DNA of 64,000 nucleotides, taken from NCBI RefSeq assembly GCF_001969815.1, contig NZ_MRBK01000006.1, positions 434,001-498,000 of the forward strand. Reading direction: 5' to 3'. The notes under the pieces are model-generated. The model made no database searches. It saw only the letters and a list, made by a program, of their open reading frames with translations, and was not told where the DNA came from. Source of the DNA: Bacillus swezeyi (GTDB lineage: Bacteria > Bacillota > Bacilli > Bacillales > Bacillaceae). Positions 17,373 to 26,681 of this stretch are shown piece by piece; the stretch's first letter is position 1, and every line of letters starts with the position of its first letter. Both the position numbers and the translations under genes were made by a program.

Positions 17373-19698
17373 ATCTCCTTGTGTACATCCCGCCCGGAAT
17401 ATCATTTAAAAACGGGCTTTCCTCTCCAAGCGAAAAAAGGTGGAGTTCATGCATCGCTCTTGTACAGGCGGTGTAAAACAGCGTCCGCTCTCTTTCGCGC
17501 CAATATCGTTTTTTCGAGCCGTCATAGAGGATGACGGCGTCAAACTCGATGCCTTTTGCAAGATATACGGGGATCACCAGCACACCTTTTCGGAATGTGC
17601 GCGTTTCTTTATCCATCAGCTTCAGCTCCGTATCATTTTGCAGATGCCTTGCCGCTTCTCTGCATTCCTGAACCGTTTTGCAGATGACCGCAATTGTCTC
17701 CCTCCCTTTATGTTGAAGGCCCCTAATGCAGGTAGCTATTTTTTCATGATGGGCCGCTTCATCGGCCGAGACCGTTAATGTCGGCTTTACACCCTCCCGG
17801 TTAAAAGCCTCGATCTCATCGCCGCCCTTCACCATTCGCTTTGTAAACTCAACGATCTCCCTTGTCGATCTGTAGCTTCGCTTCAGCTTGATCGTCTCCG
17901 TTTTCTCCCCTTCAAACACATCCTTTGAAAGAAGCGCTTTTTCACGAGATGTATGGGCAAGAATCGCTTGATTAAAATCACCTAAAATCGTCATTTTGCA
18001 TGCAGGAAACAGCTGTTTGAGAAAAGCCAGCTGAAATGGCGAGTAATCCTGCGCCTCATCAATGAATAAATGCCGGACTGACGTATTTTTTCCTCCGCCT
18101 TTGATATGGTTTTTCACATATAAAAACGGAACGGCATCTTCATACGGCATCCGGCTGTAGTGAAAGCTTTTTGCCGTGTATGCACAAATGCTTTCCCAGC
18201 CATCCGGACGGGGGACCGAATGATTCCAGTCTGAAAAGAGCTGCAAATACGTTCTCTTGAAGTCAATAAAGCCTAATGCCTTCACTGCTTGTATCAGCGG
18301 TTTGAATTCCCTTTCGACAATCATTTTTGCGAGCAGATCTTGCTCCCTCTCATAATCATCAAAGGTATCCCCGGCAAACCGCCGTTCTTCCTGAAGCTGT
18401 TTATAGACTTTCAAATACTCCTCTTTGTCCAGCAGCTCGATTTTTTCAAGCGGCCATTCTTTTTTTCTTTCCTCCTGCTCCTGTGTTTTCAATATCTTCA
18501 GCAGCCATTTCGCCGTAAGCTCAATCCGGTATGGAAGCGGTTCTGAGGAATCCAGCGTTTGAAAGAAATCACGGATTTGATCGGCTGCTACGATTCTTTT
18601 TCCGCGGAAAACAATATTTTTAAACAGCAAGTGTCCCTTCGCCAAATAGCTTGCATAATTATCAATAAGGGCTTTGAACGCCAGGCTCGATTTATAAGCA
18701 ATCGATTTCATCCGGCCCGGGTCATCTTCATTTTCCGAAGCCGTCAAACAATATTCCAATTGATCGAACGGCGTTTCACAAGCCACCTGCTTTCCGAGAT
18801 GCCGTTCCAAATATTCCTGAAACGTTGTCTGCTGAATGTTTTCTTCGCCAAGCTCCGGCAGGACATTGGCAACATAGCTGTTAAAAAGAAGATTCGGAGA
18901 AAAAAGCAGCAATTGATTGGACTCGATTCGTCCTCGCCCGCGGTACAGCAGATAAGCTGCCCTCTGAAGCGCTGCCGACGTTTTTCCGCTGCCCGCCGTC
19001 CCTTCGACAATTAAATAACGGCTCGTATCATTGCGAATGATTTGATTTTGTTCTTTCTGAATCGTCGCAACAATGCTTTTCATCTGGATATTGGCCTGAT
19101 TCCCCAGCACTTCCTGCAGCAGTTCATCTCCAATCGCCATATCTGTATTAAACATTGCTTTCAGCCGGCCGTTTTTGATGAGAAACTGCCGTTTCAGCTC
19201 TATCGTTCCGTTGATCGTTTCTTCCGGAACCTCATATTGCGCCGACCCGGGCGCATGGTTGTAAAACAAACTGGAGATCGGCGCCCGCCAGTCATAGATC
19301 AAAAACCGCTCTTCCTTCTCATCCATCAATGAACCGAGTCCGATGTATACAGATTCAGCCGTTTCATCTCCATCCTCTAAAAAGTCGACGCGGCCAAAAT
19401 AAGGTGAATCCTTCACTTTTAAAAACTTTTTCAATTGGCTGTAAAACTGCTTATGGCTTCTCTCCCTTTCTGATAAAACCTCCGCCTGCTGTTTAATGCT
19501 TGAAAATGTTTCGACCGCTTCATTTTCATCGGCCAAGTTCAATGTCACATCATCCCAAAAGTTTTTTCTTAAACCAATGATGTCCTCTTTTATGCCGCCG
19601 GTCTTTCTCTTTAGAGAATGAAGCTTTCGATCTAATTCTTTTAAAACGAGTTCAATTCGTTTCTCCTCTTCAAGCCATTCCTTATTGGTTTCTTCCAT
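17371..19698 (-). CDS. helD: DNA helicase IV / RNA polymerase recycling factor HelD
   Basis: UvrD/Rep-like superfamily 1 ATPase that binds RNA polymerase and helps release it from nucleic acid. It has 775 residues, close to the 774 of B. subtilis HelD. An N-terminal coiled-coil arm (about 1-70) precedes Walker A EGTAGSGKTSAAL (near residue 233), Walker B LFIDEAQDYSPFQ and the motif VYLAKGIEFDAVILYD. The ATG at 19698 is chosen, with GGGAGTG 6 nt upstream; the GTG at 19707 would lie inside that site. Its stop codon overlaps the right-hand hairpin copy of the inserted repeat, so the gene end has survived the insertion. Confidence 0.93.
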   Translation of the reverse strand: MEETNKEWLEEEKRIELVLKELDRKLHSLKRKTGGIKEDIIGLRKNFWDDVTLNLADENEAVETFSSIKQQAEVLSERERSHKQFYSQLKKFLKVKDSPYFGRVDFLEDGDETAESVYIGLGSLMDEKEERFLIYDWRAPISSLFYNHAPGSAQYEVPEETINGTIELKRQFLIKNGRLKAMFNTDMAIGDELLQEVLGNQANIQMKSIVATIQKEQNQIIRNDTSRYLIVEGTAGSGKTSAALQRAAYLLYRGRGRIESNQLLLFSPNLLFNSYVANVLPELGEENIQQTTFQEYLERHLGKQVACETPFDQLEYCLTASENEDDPGRMKSIAYKSSLAFKALIDNYASYLAKGHLLFKNIVFRGKRIVAADQIRDFFQTLDSSEPLPYRIELTAKWLLKILKTQEQEERKKEWPLEKIELLDKEEYLKVYKQLQEERRFAGDTFDDYEREQDLLAKMIVEREFKPLIQAVKALGFIDFKRTYLQLFSDWNHSVPRPDGWESICAYTAKSFHYSRMPYEDAVPFLYVKNHIKGGGKNTSVRHLFIDEAQDYSPFQLAFLKQLFPACKMTILGDFNQAILAHTSREKALLSKDVFEGEKTETIKLKRSYRSTREIVEFTKRMVKGGDEIEAFNREGVKPTLTVSADEAAHHEKIATCIRGLQHKGRETIAVICKTVQECREAARHLQNDTELKLMDKETRTFRKGVLVIPVYLAKGIEFDAVILYDGSKKRYWRERERTLFYTACTRAMHELHLFSLGEESPFLNDIPGGMYTRR

Positions 19699-19830
19699 GC
19701 GGATCACTCCCTAAAAAGATTTGACATCGAAAAAGATTCATGATAAAATAATTATGGATATAATTATAAATATTGAAAATTAATGTTAAAATACACTTCA
19801 TCTTATCACATCAAGATCAATAAAATCAAC

Positions 19831-19872
19831 AAAAAGCCGACTTTTCAATCAATGAAAAATCGGCTTTTTTTA
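19831..19872 (-). terminator. Terminator of yvgT
   Basis: AAAAAGCCGA and TCGGCTTTTT, with inner TTTTCA/TGAAAA pairing, form a long stem with a T tract on each strand, directly downstream of yvgT. Confidence 0.85.
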
Positions 19873-19879
19873 TGGTTAT

Positions 19880-20488
19880 TCAGCTGTTTGACCGTATCGA
19901 GCGGTTCGGAAGTTTCCAATTAAACATGTAGGAGCATACACGGCATGCAACAAGAACGGCAAAAAGCATATACAATGTGAAAGGCTTCTCTGCCCAGCCC
20001 ATCCCGATGATCAATCCGCCTAAAGCGGCCCAAACGGCGTAAATCTCGGTTTTCAAGACAAGCGGCTTGCGCCCGGCCAAGAGATCCCTGATCATTCCGC
20101 CGCCGCTGCCGGTCAATACCGCTGCAACGATCACTGCGCTGACCGGATGGTTCATGTGGACGGCATATAATGCCCCTTGTATCGCAAATGCTGATAGTCC
20201 GATTGCGTCTGAAAAACTGCCCCATATCTTCCAATGCTTCAACAGCAGATTCGGAAACAAAAACACAAACGTGATCGACACGAGAGCGATTTGAAACAGC
20301 GCCCCCTGCTCCCATAAGGCAGATACAGGGACTCCGATCAGTAAATTTCTGATGGCTCCCCCGCCAAAGGCAGTGACAATCCCCAATATATAAACTCCTA
20401 AAATATCATACTCTTCTTCCATTGCGACAATCGCCCCGCTGATCGCAAAAGCAATCGTTCCGATGATGCTCAACACTTCCCAAGCCAT
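19880..20488 (-). CDS. yvgT: YvgT, UPF0126/TRIC-type membrane protein
   Basis: Membrane protein of 202 residues with seven hydrophobic segments arranged as two homologous halves. Each half carries the Gly-rich hinge of the TRIC/UPF0126 family: GIVTAFGGGAIRNLLIGVP in the first and AVLTGSGGGMIRDLLAGRKP in the second. Bacterial TRIC-like proteins can form monovalent cation channels, but the role in Bacillus is not established. It has its own terminator and sits next to helD, as in B. subtilis. Confidence 0.88.
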   Translation of the reverse strand: MAWEVLSIIGTIAFAISGAIVAMEEEYDILGVYILGIVTAFGGGAIRNLLIGVPVSALWEQGALFQIALVSITFVFLFPNLLLKHWKIWGSFSDAIGLSAFAIQGALYAVHMNHPVSAVIVAAVLTGSGGGMIRDLLAGRKPLVLKTEIYAVWAALGGLIIGMGWAEKPFTLYMLFAVLVACRVCSYMFNWKLPNRSIRSNS

Positions 20489-20636
20489 CTAAGGTGTCCT
20501 CCATACTCATCTTCAATCTTTTTGATTTTATAACTTCTTCATCCTTTAAATCAACCCTGTGAAACAAAATGTTTTATAATATAGGAATCATCCTTTATAT
20601 TAGCGAAAAACCGAATAAAATGAAGGAGGGAGCTGG

Positions 20637-21149
20637 ATGGAACAGCCTATTATCATAGAAAATGCAAATGACTCATGGCTGGTGCAATATGAAGAAGAAA
20701 AAAAGCAGCTGCACGAGATCTTCGGAAAAACCGCGCTGGCAATCGAACACATCGGCAGCACCTCTGTTCCCGGACTGGCTGCAAAACCCGTGATTGACTT
20801 AATGGCTGGTGTAAAGCACCTTGGCGAGGTTGACCGCTTCATTGAACCGCTTCAAAAGCTCGGCTATGAGCATGTCATTCACGAAGCATTTCCGGCAAGA
20901 CGTTTTTTTAGAAAAGGACAATGGAGAGCGGGGACACATCACCTGCATATTTATGTCTTTCAGAGCGAAGAGTGGAAAAATCAGCTGAGATTCCGACATT
21001 ATTTAAGAGAGCACCTGCAAACGTGCAAAGACTATGAATCATTGAAAAAAGACTTGGCGCGGCGCTTTCCGCATGACCGCACCTCCTACACAAAAGGAAA
21101 AGAGTCGTTCATTACAGCGGTCATAGAAAAAGCAAAACAACAGGAATAG
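20637..21149 (+). CDS. GrpB/UPF0157 family protein (nucleotidyltransferase fold)
   Basis: Cytoplasmic protein of 170 residues. Family motifs are IEHIGSTSVPGLAAKPVIDL (residues about 38-57), which is the nucleotidyltransferase-like GS-D pattern, and HHLHIYVFQSEEWKNQLRFR near residue 100. The C-terminal YTKGKESFI is also typical. The domain is found fused to dephospho-CoA kinase in some actinobacteria; as a free protein its reaction is unknown. AAGGAGGGAGC precedes the ATG. A 30-residue membrane peptide gene follows 19 nt later and may be co-transcribed. Confidence 0.82.
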   Translation: MEQPIIIENANDSWLVQYEEEKKQLHEIFGKTALAIEHIGSTSVPGLAAKPVIDLMAGVKHLGEVDRFIEPLQKLGYEHVIHEAFPARRFFRKGQWRAGTHHLHIYVFQSEEWKNQLRFRHYLREHLQTCKDYESLKKDLARRFPHDRTSYTKGKESFITAVIEKAKQQE

Positions 21150-21168
21150 ACGAAAAGGAGCATCTGAT

Positions 21169-21261
21169 ATGTCAAGAAAAACAAAGCATAAATTGATCAC
21201 AATAGCTATCGCCTTCATCATGGCTGTATTACTGTATTATTATGTGCAAATGACGAAGTGA
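21169..21261 (+). CDS. Small hydrophobic membrane peptide (30 residues)
   Basis: A basic start (MSRKTKHK) is followed by one membrane helix (LITIAIAFIMAVLLYYYV) and a short tail QMTK. AAAAGGAG lies 8 nt upstream of the ATG, a good ribosome binding site, which is the main support. It follows the GrpB-family gene in the same direction by 19 nt. No family is recognised. It could anchor or regulate a membrane partner. Confidence 0.6.
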   Translation: MSRKTKHKLITIAIAFIMAVLLYYYVQMTK

Positions 21262-21279
21262 ACAAGACAAAAACCGCCC

Positions 21280-21765
21280 TTATACGTTTAAAATCATTCT
21301 GACTGTTTTGAGGATATGCCCTTCAAAGTCTTCTTCATATTCGGAGACATCCTCAAAACCTTTGGCTTGATAAAAATGTTTGCCGTTGCGGTTATCTTTT
21401 TCAACTTCTACAAATAGCTTTTTGACACCCTCCAAATGCTTGATTCCCTCTTCCAATAATGCGGTTCCGATTCCTTTTCCCTGGTATTCCGGATATAGAT
21501 AAATAGCTGCGAGATTGGCCTCTCCTCCTTCTCTGACAAAGGAGCAGTTAGCAAAACCGATGATTTTTCCGTCAGCTTCTGAAACGAGTATTAACGAGTG
21601 TGCCAAACGTTGCTGCATCCTCTCATTATTGTATGCTTTCTGCAGGAATTTCTCTTGAACGTCGATGGGGATCATGCCTTCATAAGTATGGTTCCAGCTT
21701 GCTTTTGCAACCTGCTGAACCTGGCGGATGTCTTTATTTTCCATTTTGCGAATGTTAAACTCCAT
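21280..21765 (-). CDS. GNAT-family N-acetyltransferase
   Basis: Acetyl-CoA-dependent acyltransferase of 161 residues. Motif A is visible in AAIYLYPEYQGKGIGTALLE (pyrophosphate loop Q-x-x-G-x-G near residue 95), and motif B in LFVEVEKDNRNGKHFYQAKG. The N-terminal half, RQVQQVAKASWNHTYEGMI, resembles RimI/YitI-like acetyltransferases that act on small molecules. Monocistronic, between the small membrane peptide gene and a promoter region at about 21800. The acceptor substrate cannot be inferred. Confidence 0.85.
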   Translation of the reverse strand: MEFNIRKMENKDIRQVQQVAKASWNHTYEGMIPIDVQEKFLQKAYNNERMQQRLAHSLILVSEADGKIIGFANCSFVREGGEANLAAIYLYPEYQGKGIGTALLEEGIKHLEGVKKLFVEVEKDNRNGKHFYQAKGFEDVSEYEEDFEGHILKTVRMILNV

Positions 21766-21842
21766 TTATATCACCTTCCAACCCATCCAATAATTTCAAA
21801 TATTATAACACCTATTCTATGAACATGTGTATGAAAATAAAA

Positions 21843-21872
21843 AAAAGAGCATTGTCAGACAATGCTCTTTTT
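21843..21872 (-). terminator. Terminator of bdbDC
   Basis: AAAGAGCATTGTC and GACAATGCTCTTT form a 13-bp perfect stem with T tracts on both strands, right at the end of bdbC. Confidence 0.88.
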
Positions 21873-22287
21873 ACTCCTCTTTACCCTTGAGAAAGCACAT
21901 AAAAATGATAATCAAAATAAATGCGGTAAGGGCGAGAAATGGAATGGTGATAAAGCCGAACCAATTGATATATTGCCCTGAACAAGGAACTCCGGTGATA
22001 CACGGTTTAATGCCGTTGAATCCGGGAATTTTCTGCTCCAAATAGTGCATCAGGGAAATACCTGCGCCGATAATCGCCATCGGCAGCACATATTTTTTCA
22101 CCCGGACATCGCCCTGAAATGTCGCGATTCCGAGGATCAGCACCAGCGGATACATCATGATGCGCTGATACCAGCACAGTTCACAAGGAATAAATTTACG
22201 GATTTCGCTGAAATACAGGCTGCCGATTGTCGCCGCTAAAGAGACGATCCAGGCGCCGTACAGAAGGAACGACTTATTTTTCATCAC
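21871..22287 (-). CDS. bdbC: Thiol-disulfide oxidoreductase BdbC (DsbB-like)
   Basis: Four-helix membrane protein of 138 residues that passes electrons from the oxidase BdbD to the quinone pool. The first extracytoplasmic loop has the redox pair in CELCWYQR (near residue 36), next to the quinone-site Arg, and the second loop has the pair in CITGVPCSGQ (near residue 100). The ATG overlaps the bdbD stop by 4 nt. BdbC and BdbD together make disulfides in secreted and competence proteins in B. subtilis; the order after helD-yvgT is conserved. Confidence 0.93.
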   Translation of the reverse strand: MMKNKSFLLYGAWIVSLAATIGSLYFSEIRKFIPCELCWYQRIMMYPLVLILGIATFQGDVRVKKYVLPMAIIGAGISLMHYLEQKIPGFNGIKPCITGVPCSGQYINWFGFITIPFLALTAFILIIIFMCFLKGKEE

Positions 22288-22967
22288 TTGCCCTTCAGCT
22301 CTTTTTCGATCGTTTCTTTGATCTTGTCATAATCAAAAGGTTTGGCGATTTTTACGCCGTTTACAAAAATCGTCGGCGTTGAATCCACGTTGTATTCGCT
22401 GATGAGGGAGCTGTCCGTTCCAAGCTGCTCTGTGAACGTTTTGTCATTTAAGCTTCCCACCAGCTTGTCGCGCTTGATCTTTGTATTTGCTTCGGCAATA
22501 TCCGCCAATTTTGCAGGCGTCGCCCACTCATTTTCCATCGTATCGTTGTCAGGCTGCGCTTTGTACAGTGCTTCATGGAATGTCCAGAATGAATCCGGGT
22601 CTTCCTTCCATACTTGTTCAGAAGCAAGGGCGCTCAGCTCTGAGCCTCTGCCATGCTGCTGATTGACGAAATTAATATATGAAAAATTGACTTTTCCCTT
22701 ATCGATATAATCTTTTTTCAAATCGGGAAAAACGGATTCCGTCCATTGCTTACAGCTCGGACACTTGTAATCTCCGAATTCGGTAATCGTAACAGCCGCG
22801 TCTTTATCTCCGAGGATCGGCTGTCCTTCTGTTGAAGGCTTGTCATCAAATGTTTGCGAAGCGTTTTCTGTTTGGTTGTTAAGGACGACCAGCGCGCCGA
22901 TCAGAAAAACGACGATAACTGTCAATATCACTGCAAATTTCATCGGTGACTGCTGTTTCTTTTTCAC
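22284..22967 (-). CDS. bdbD: Extracytoplasmic thiol oxidase BdbD (DsbA-like)
   Basis: Membrane-anchored thiol oxidase of 227 residues. An uncleaved N-terminal helix (about 10-31) is followed by a thioredoxin-fold domain with a large helical insert. The active site is CPSC in FGDYKCPSCKQWTESVF (near residue 70), and the cis-Pro loop is STPTIFVNG near residue 194. It oxidises secreted proteins and is re-oxidised by BdbC, encoded directly downstream with a 4-nt overlap. Length and order match B. subtilis bdbD (222 residues). Confidence 0.94.
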   Translation of the reverse strand: MKKKQQSPMKFAVILTVIVVFLIGALVVLNNQTENASQTFDDKPSTEGQPILGDKDAAVTITEFGDYKCPSCKQWTESVFPDLKKDYIDKGKVNFSYINFVNQQHGRGSELSALASEQVWKEDPDSFWTFHEALYKAQPDNDTMENEWATPAKLADIAEANTKIKRDKLVGSLNDKTFTEQLGTDSSLISEYNVDSTPTIFVNGVKIAKPFDYDKIKETIEKELKGK

Positions 22968-23093
22968 TTAGACACCTCATTATTTCTTATTTTTTAATAT
23001 GTCAGTTTCACAATCTCTTTCATTTTAACAAGACAAGCCGTATTCGTGAAGATGCTAAAATACGTTTTTCCGGTTCTTAAGGCGGGAAAAAAG

Positions 23094-25208
23094 TTACATT
23101 TCTTTGACATTTAATACGCGCATTGCATTTAAAACGGCAAGAAGCGTTACACCGACATCTGAAAATACGGCTTCCCACATCGTGGCGATACCGAAAGCGC
23201 CCAATAGGAGAAAAACGCCTTTAATCCCAAGTGCAAATATAATATTTTGCCAGACGATGCTTCTGGTCCGTTTGGCAATCTGTATCGCTTCGGCGATTTT
23301 GGAAGGCTGATCTGTCATGATCACGATATCAGCGGCTTCAACGGCTGCATCAGAACCGAGACCGCCCATCGCAATTCCGATATCCGCCCTCGCCAAAACA
23401 GGTGTATCATTGATTCCGTCACCGGCGAAAAGCAGCTTTTCTTTCGGAAGCTTTTGCCCATCAAGTTCTTCAATACGTTCAACCTTGTGCTGCGGGAGGA
23501 GTTCTGCATGCACTTCATCAATGGCGAGCGCCTCTCCGACGGCATCGCCAACCTCTTTTGCATCACCTGTCAGCATAACCGTTTTTTTAATCCCCGCTTT
23601 TTTCAAAGATGAAATCGCATGTCCGGCATCTTCTTTTATATCATCAGCAATCAGGATCGAGCCGATAAACACGCCATCAGCCGCTACATAAATAACGGTT
23701 CCGATGCCGTTTTCCTCTTGATAGCGAATATTTTCTTTCTGCATCAGTTTGGCGTTTCCGGCCAAAATGCGGACTCCGTTAACAGCCGCCTTCACCCCGT
23801 AGCCGGACATTTCGCTGTAATCCTTAATGGCTTCTGCGGAGACGGACTTTCCGTATGCTTCGCGAATCGATTCTGCGATCGGGTGTGCGGAATGGAATTC
23901 GGCAAGCGCTGCATATTCAAGGAGCTCTTCCTCTGTCGCTTTCTGATCGGCCGGCGATAGTTTGACGACGGCAAATTCACCTTTTGTCAATGTCCCCGTC
24001 TTATCGAAAACGGCATATTTGACATCATTTAAAGCTTCTAAATAATTGCTGCCCTTTACAAGAATGCCGGCTTTTGATGCGGCCCCGATACCGCCGAAAA
24101 AGCCCAGCGGAATGGAAACGACAAGCGCGCACGGACACGAAATAACCAAAAAGACAAGCGCCCGGTAGACCCAATCCGATAGTATTGCCCCCGGAACGAT
24201 CACAGGCGGAACAAATGCAAGAAGAAGAGCGACAATGACGACAAACGGTGTATAATACTTGGCGAATTTTGTGATAAAATTCTCGGTCTTCGCCTTTCTG
24301 CTGCTTGCATTCTGAACCAAATCGAGGATCTTGGAAACGGTTGAATCGCTGTATTCTTTGAGGACTTCCACCTCAAGCACGCCGTTTTTATTAACAAATC
24401 CGCTCAGCACTTCATTGCCGGGCGCCGCTTCGCGCGGCACGGATTCCCCGGTTAATGCGGATGTATCAACCATCGATTTTCCTTTTAAAACCTTGCCGTC
24501 AAGAGGTATTTTTTCTCCCGGTTTGATGATGATCACATCGCCTGCTTTGACATGTTCGGGAGATACCTTGGCCGTTCCATCCCCTGTTTGAAGATTGGCA
24601 TAGTCGGGACGAATATCCATCAAATCGCTGATCGATTTTCGCGAGCGATTGACCGCAGCTCCCTGAAACAGCTCGCCGATTTGATAAAACAGCATGACGG
24701 CTACCCCTTCAGGGTATTGCTGGATGATAAAAGCGCCGGCGGTGGCAATTGTCATTAAAAAATGTTCGTCGAAAACCCGGCCGCGAAAGATGTTTTTGAT
24801 CGCTCTTAAGACAACGTCGCCGCCAATGAGAAGATAAGCAATGAAAAAGAGAAGCCATTCCGTGATGCCGCCGGCGGGAAAAAGAAAGCCGGCCGCGCCG
24901 AGAACGGTTCCCAAAACAAGCCTTGCGATCGTTTTTTTGACGCGTTGATCACTGCCTGACTGTGAAGATGGTGCGCCGTCTTTCAATGCCACTTGAACGT
25001 GCGGTTCAATAGCGGTGACCTTTTTCTTAATTTCTGAAGATATGTTTTGACCGCTGCCTTTATTTATCTTGACAGTCAAAGTGTTTGTGGCAAAATTGAC
25101 CGAGCACGCATCAATCCCCTTCATGCGGGCAATCTCATTTTCGATTTTCTGCGCGCAGTTTCCGCAGTCAAGACCGTTTAACGTGTATTCTTGCTTCACT
25201 TTTTCCAT
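23094..25208 (-). CDS. cadA: Cd/Zn/Co-exporting P1B-type ATPase CadA (YvgW)
   Basis: Heavy-metal efflux ATPase of 704 residues. It has an N-terminal metal-binding domain (GLDCGNCAQKIE), eight membrane segments, the actuator motif LTGESVPREA, the membrane CPC motif in SCPCALV, the phosphorylated Asp in FDKTGTLTKG, the nucleotide-binding dipeptide in SAHPIAES and the hinge GDGINDTPVLARADIGIAMG. ATG 25208 has AAAGGTGA upstream and gives nearly the 702 residues of B. subtilis CadA; the frame is open to 25259. A strong promoter with a dyad resembling an ArsR-family (CzrA) site lies upstream, as expected for zinc/cadmium induction. Confidence 0.93.
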   Translation of the reverse strand: MEKVKQEYTLNGLDCGNCAQKIENEIARMKGIDACSVNFATNTLTVKINKGSGQNISSEIKKKVTAIEPHVQVALKDGAPSSQSGSDQRVKKTIARLVLGTVLGAAGFLFPAGGITEWLLFFIAYLLIGGDVVLRAIKNIFRGRVFDEHFLMTIATAGAFIIQQYPEGVAVMLFYQIGELFQGAAVNRSRKSISDLMDIRPDYANLQTGDGTAKVSPEHVKAGDVIIIKPGEKIPLDGKVLKGKSMVDTSALTGESVPREAAPGNEVLSGFVNKNGVLEVEVLKEYSDSTVSKILDLVQNASSRKAKTENFITKFAKYYTPFVVIVALLLAFVPPVIVPGAILSDWVYRALVFLVISCPCALVVSIPLGFFGGIGAASKAGILVKGSNYLEALNDVKYAVFDKTGTLTKGEFAVVKLSPADQKATEEELLEYAALAEFHSAHPIAESIREAYGKSVSAEAIKDYSEMSGYGVKAAVNGVRILAGNAKLMQKENIRYQEENGIGTVIYVAADGVFIGSILIADDIKEDAGHAISSLKKAGIKKTVMLTGDAKEVGDAVGEALAIDEVHAELLPQHKVERIEELDGQKLPKEKLLFAGDGINDTPVLARADIGIAMGGLGSDAAVEAADIVIMTDQPSKIAEAIQIAKRTRSIVWQNIIFALGIKGVFLLLGAFGIATMWEAVFSDVGVTLLAVLNAMRVLNVKEM

Positions 25209-25247
25209 CTCTCTCACCTTTCTTTCAGCGCCGGAACGATTTATTTT

Positions 25248-25270
25248 ATATATGAGCATATATGCATATA
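25248..25270. promoter_or_regulatory. Candidate CzrA/ArsR-type operator of cadA
   Basis: ATATGA-GCATATAT-GCATAT is an imperfect dyad with the AT-rich layout of ArsR-family metal sensor sites. It lies just downstream of the predicted transcription start of cadA. CzrA controls cadA in B. subtilis; assignment here is by analogy. Confidence 0.45.
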
Positions 25271-25282
25271 ACCTGTAACCCT

Positions 25283-25312
25283 ATTATATGCTCTGTTCAG
25301 AAAATGTGTCAA
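25283..25312 (-). promoter_or_regulatory. Sigma-A promoter of cadA
   Basis: On the minus strand TTGACA (25307-25312) and TATAAT (25283-25288) are both perfect, with an 18-bp spacer. Confidence 0.8.
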
Positions 25313-25402
25313 TCAACTCCACAGGAAAAGCTGTTTCATTATTCCCCCGCATACCTTGCGCCAAAACGCAAATGGCATATTGGAAGTGCTGCCCAAATAT
25401 AC

Positions 25403-25423
25403 TTAGTTTAGCTATTAAACTAA
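25403..25423. promoter_or_regulatory. XylR-type operator of the glycoside operon
   Basis: TTAGTTTA-GCTAT-TAAACTAA is a perfect 8-bp inverted repeat with a 5-bp centre, 30 nt upstream of the first gene. Bacillus XylR operators have the same TTAGTTT...AAACTAA half-sites. This points to induction by xylose or a xyloside. Confidence 0.7.
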
Positions 25424-25452
25424 CAAGCTTCATTCACAAGGAGTGAGCGTTT

Positions 25453-26670
25453 TTGAAAACATCCTGTCTTATGATGATCTGCTTCGCCTTTCTGCTGGTC
25501 TTTTCCACAGGCTGCAAGAGCGGAGGCAGCGATGAGAAGAATGCAAAAGAAGTCAAAGTCTGGGATTATTTCACCGGCAAACAGCAAGAGCTGTATCATG
25601 AGCTTGTCGATCAGTACAATCAGTCGCAGGATCAGTATAAAGTGGTGACAGAGTACATTCCGTTTAACGAAGTGAAAAAACAGCTGTCTGTCGGAACAGC
25701 GGGAAATGCTATGCCTGATGCCGTTTTCCTTGATAATGTAGACAATGCTTCTTTTGCCGCGATGGGCATTCTTGAGGATTTGACGGACAAAGCGGAACAA
25801 TGGGGGCAGATTGATCAGTTTTATGAAGGGCCTTTATCATCAGCCCTTTATGAAAACAAATATTACGGCATTCCTTTTGCAAGCAATGCGCTGGCATTGT
25901 TTTACAACAACGATCTGCTGAAGGATGCCGGGGTGTCTGAGCCTCCCAAAACATGGAGCGAGCTGAAAGAAGCGGCGAAAAAAGCGAGCCAGGGCCATAC
26001 GAAAGGGTTTGCGATGTCGGCGGTTAAATCTGAGGAAGGCGCTTTTCAATTTTATCCGTTTTTACTGTCTTCAGGCGCAGATCTCAACAGCCTGCAATCA
26101 AAGGAAGCTGTTTCTTCCCTGCAATTTTTGGCGGATTTAGTAAAGGAAGGCGCTATGAGCAAGGAAGTGTTAAACGCCACCCAGGATGATCTGGCCAGAC
26201 AGTTCGCTGCAGGGCAGCTTGCCATGATGATCAACGGCTCTTGGAACATTGAACGGTTGAAAGAGGTCGGACATTTGAATTACGGCATCACCTTTATCCC
26301 GAAAGATAAAGAGTATGCGTCTGCCCTCGGCGGAGAAAACATCGCCGTTGTCAAAGGAAAAAACACTGAAGGCGCATGGGACTTTATCACCTGGCTTCTC
26401 GATCCTGAGCGGCTTGAGACACTGACGGCGGAAACCGGCGTATTCCCGCCGCGGAAAGATCTGCTGGAAACGTCGGATCATTGGAAGACCGATCAGAATC
26501 TAAAGTCGTTTATTCCCATTATGGATATCGCATCAGCACGAGGGCCTTCCAAAGATTGGCCGGACATGTCCGAAGCGCTGCAAATGGCCTTGCAGGAGGC
26601 ATTAAGTGAAAGCAAAACGCCGAAGGAAGCGCTGGATAAAGCGGCACAGAAGGTCGACACATTAAAGTAA
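25453..26670 (+). CDS. Sugar ABC transporter solute-binding lipoprotein
   Basis: Family 1 extracellular sugar-binding protein of 405 residues. A lipoprotein signal ends at FLLVFSTGC, with the lipid-modified Cys at about residue 21. The mature part has cluster features such as KVWDYFTGKQQELYHELVDQ and GQLAMMINGSWN. The start is TTG, with AAGGAGTGAG 5 nt upstream. It is first in a five-gene operon with two permeases, a GH31 and a GH3 enzyme. No ATPase is encoded, so a shared one (MsmX-type) is probably used, as for many Bacillus oligosaccharide importers. The probable ligand is a xylose-containing oligosaccharide. Confidence 0.88.
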   Translation: MKTSCLMMICFAFLLVFSTGCKSGGSDEKNAKEVKVWDYFTGKQQELYHELVDQYNQSQDQYKVVTEYIPFNEVKKQLSVGTAGNAMPDAVFLDNVDNASFAAMGILEDLTDKAEQWGQIDQFYEGPLSSALYENKYYGIPFASNALALFYNNDLLKDAGVSEPPKTWSELKEAAKKASQGHTKGFAMSAVKSEEGAFQFYPFLLSSGADLNSLQSKEAVSSLQFLADLVKEGAMSKEVLNATQDDLARQFAAGQLAMMINGSWNIERLKEVGHLNYGITFIPKDKEYASALGGENIAVVKGKNTEGAWDFITWLLDPERLETLTAETGVFPPRKDLLETSDHWKTDQNLKSFIPIMDIASARGPSKDWPDMSEALQMALQEALSESKTPKEALDKAAQKVDTLK

Positions 26671-26681
26671 GGAGTTTGATC

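Noticed and set aside
18559..19014. A 151-codon open frame antisense to helD
   Set aside because: The helD frame is conserved along its whole length with helicase motifs; the antisense frame has no family features.
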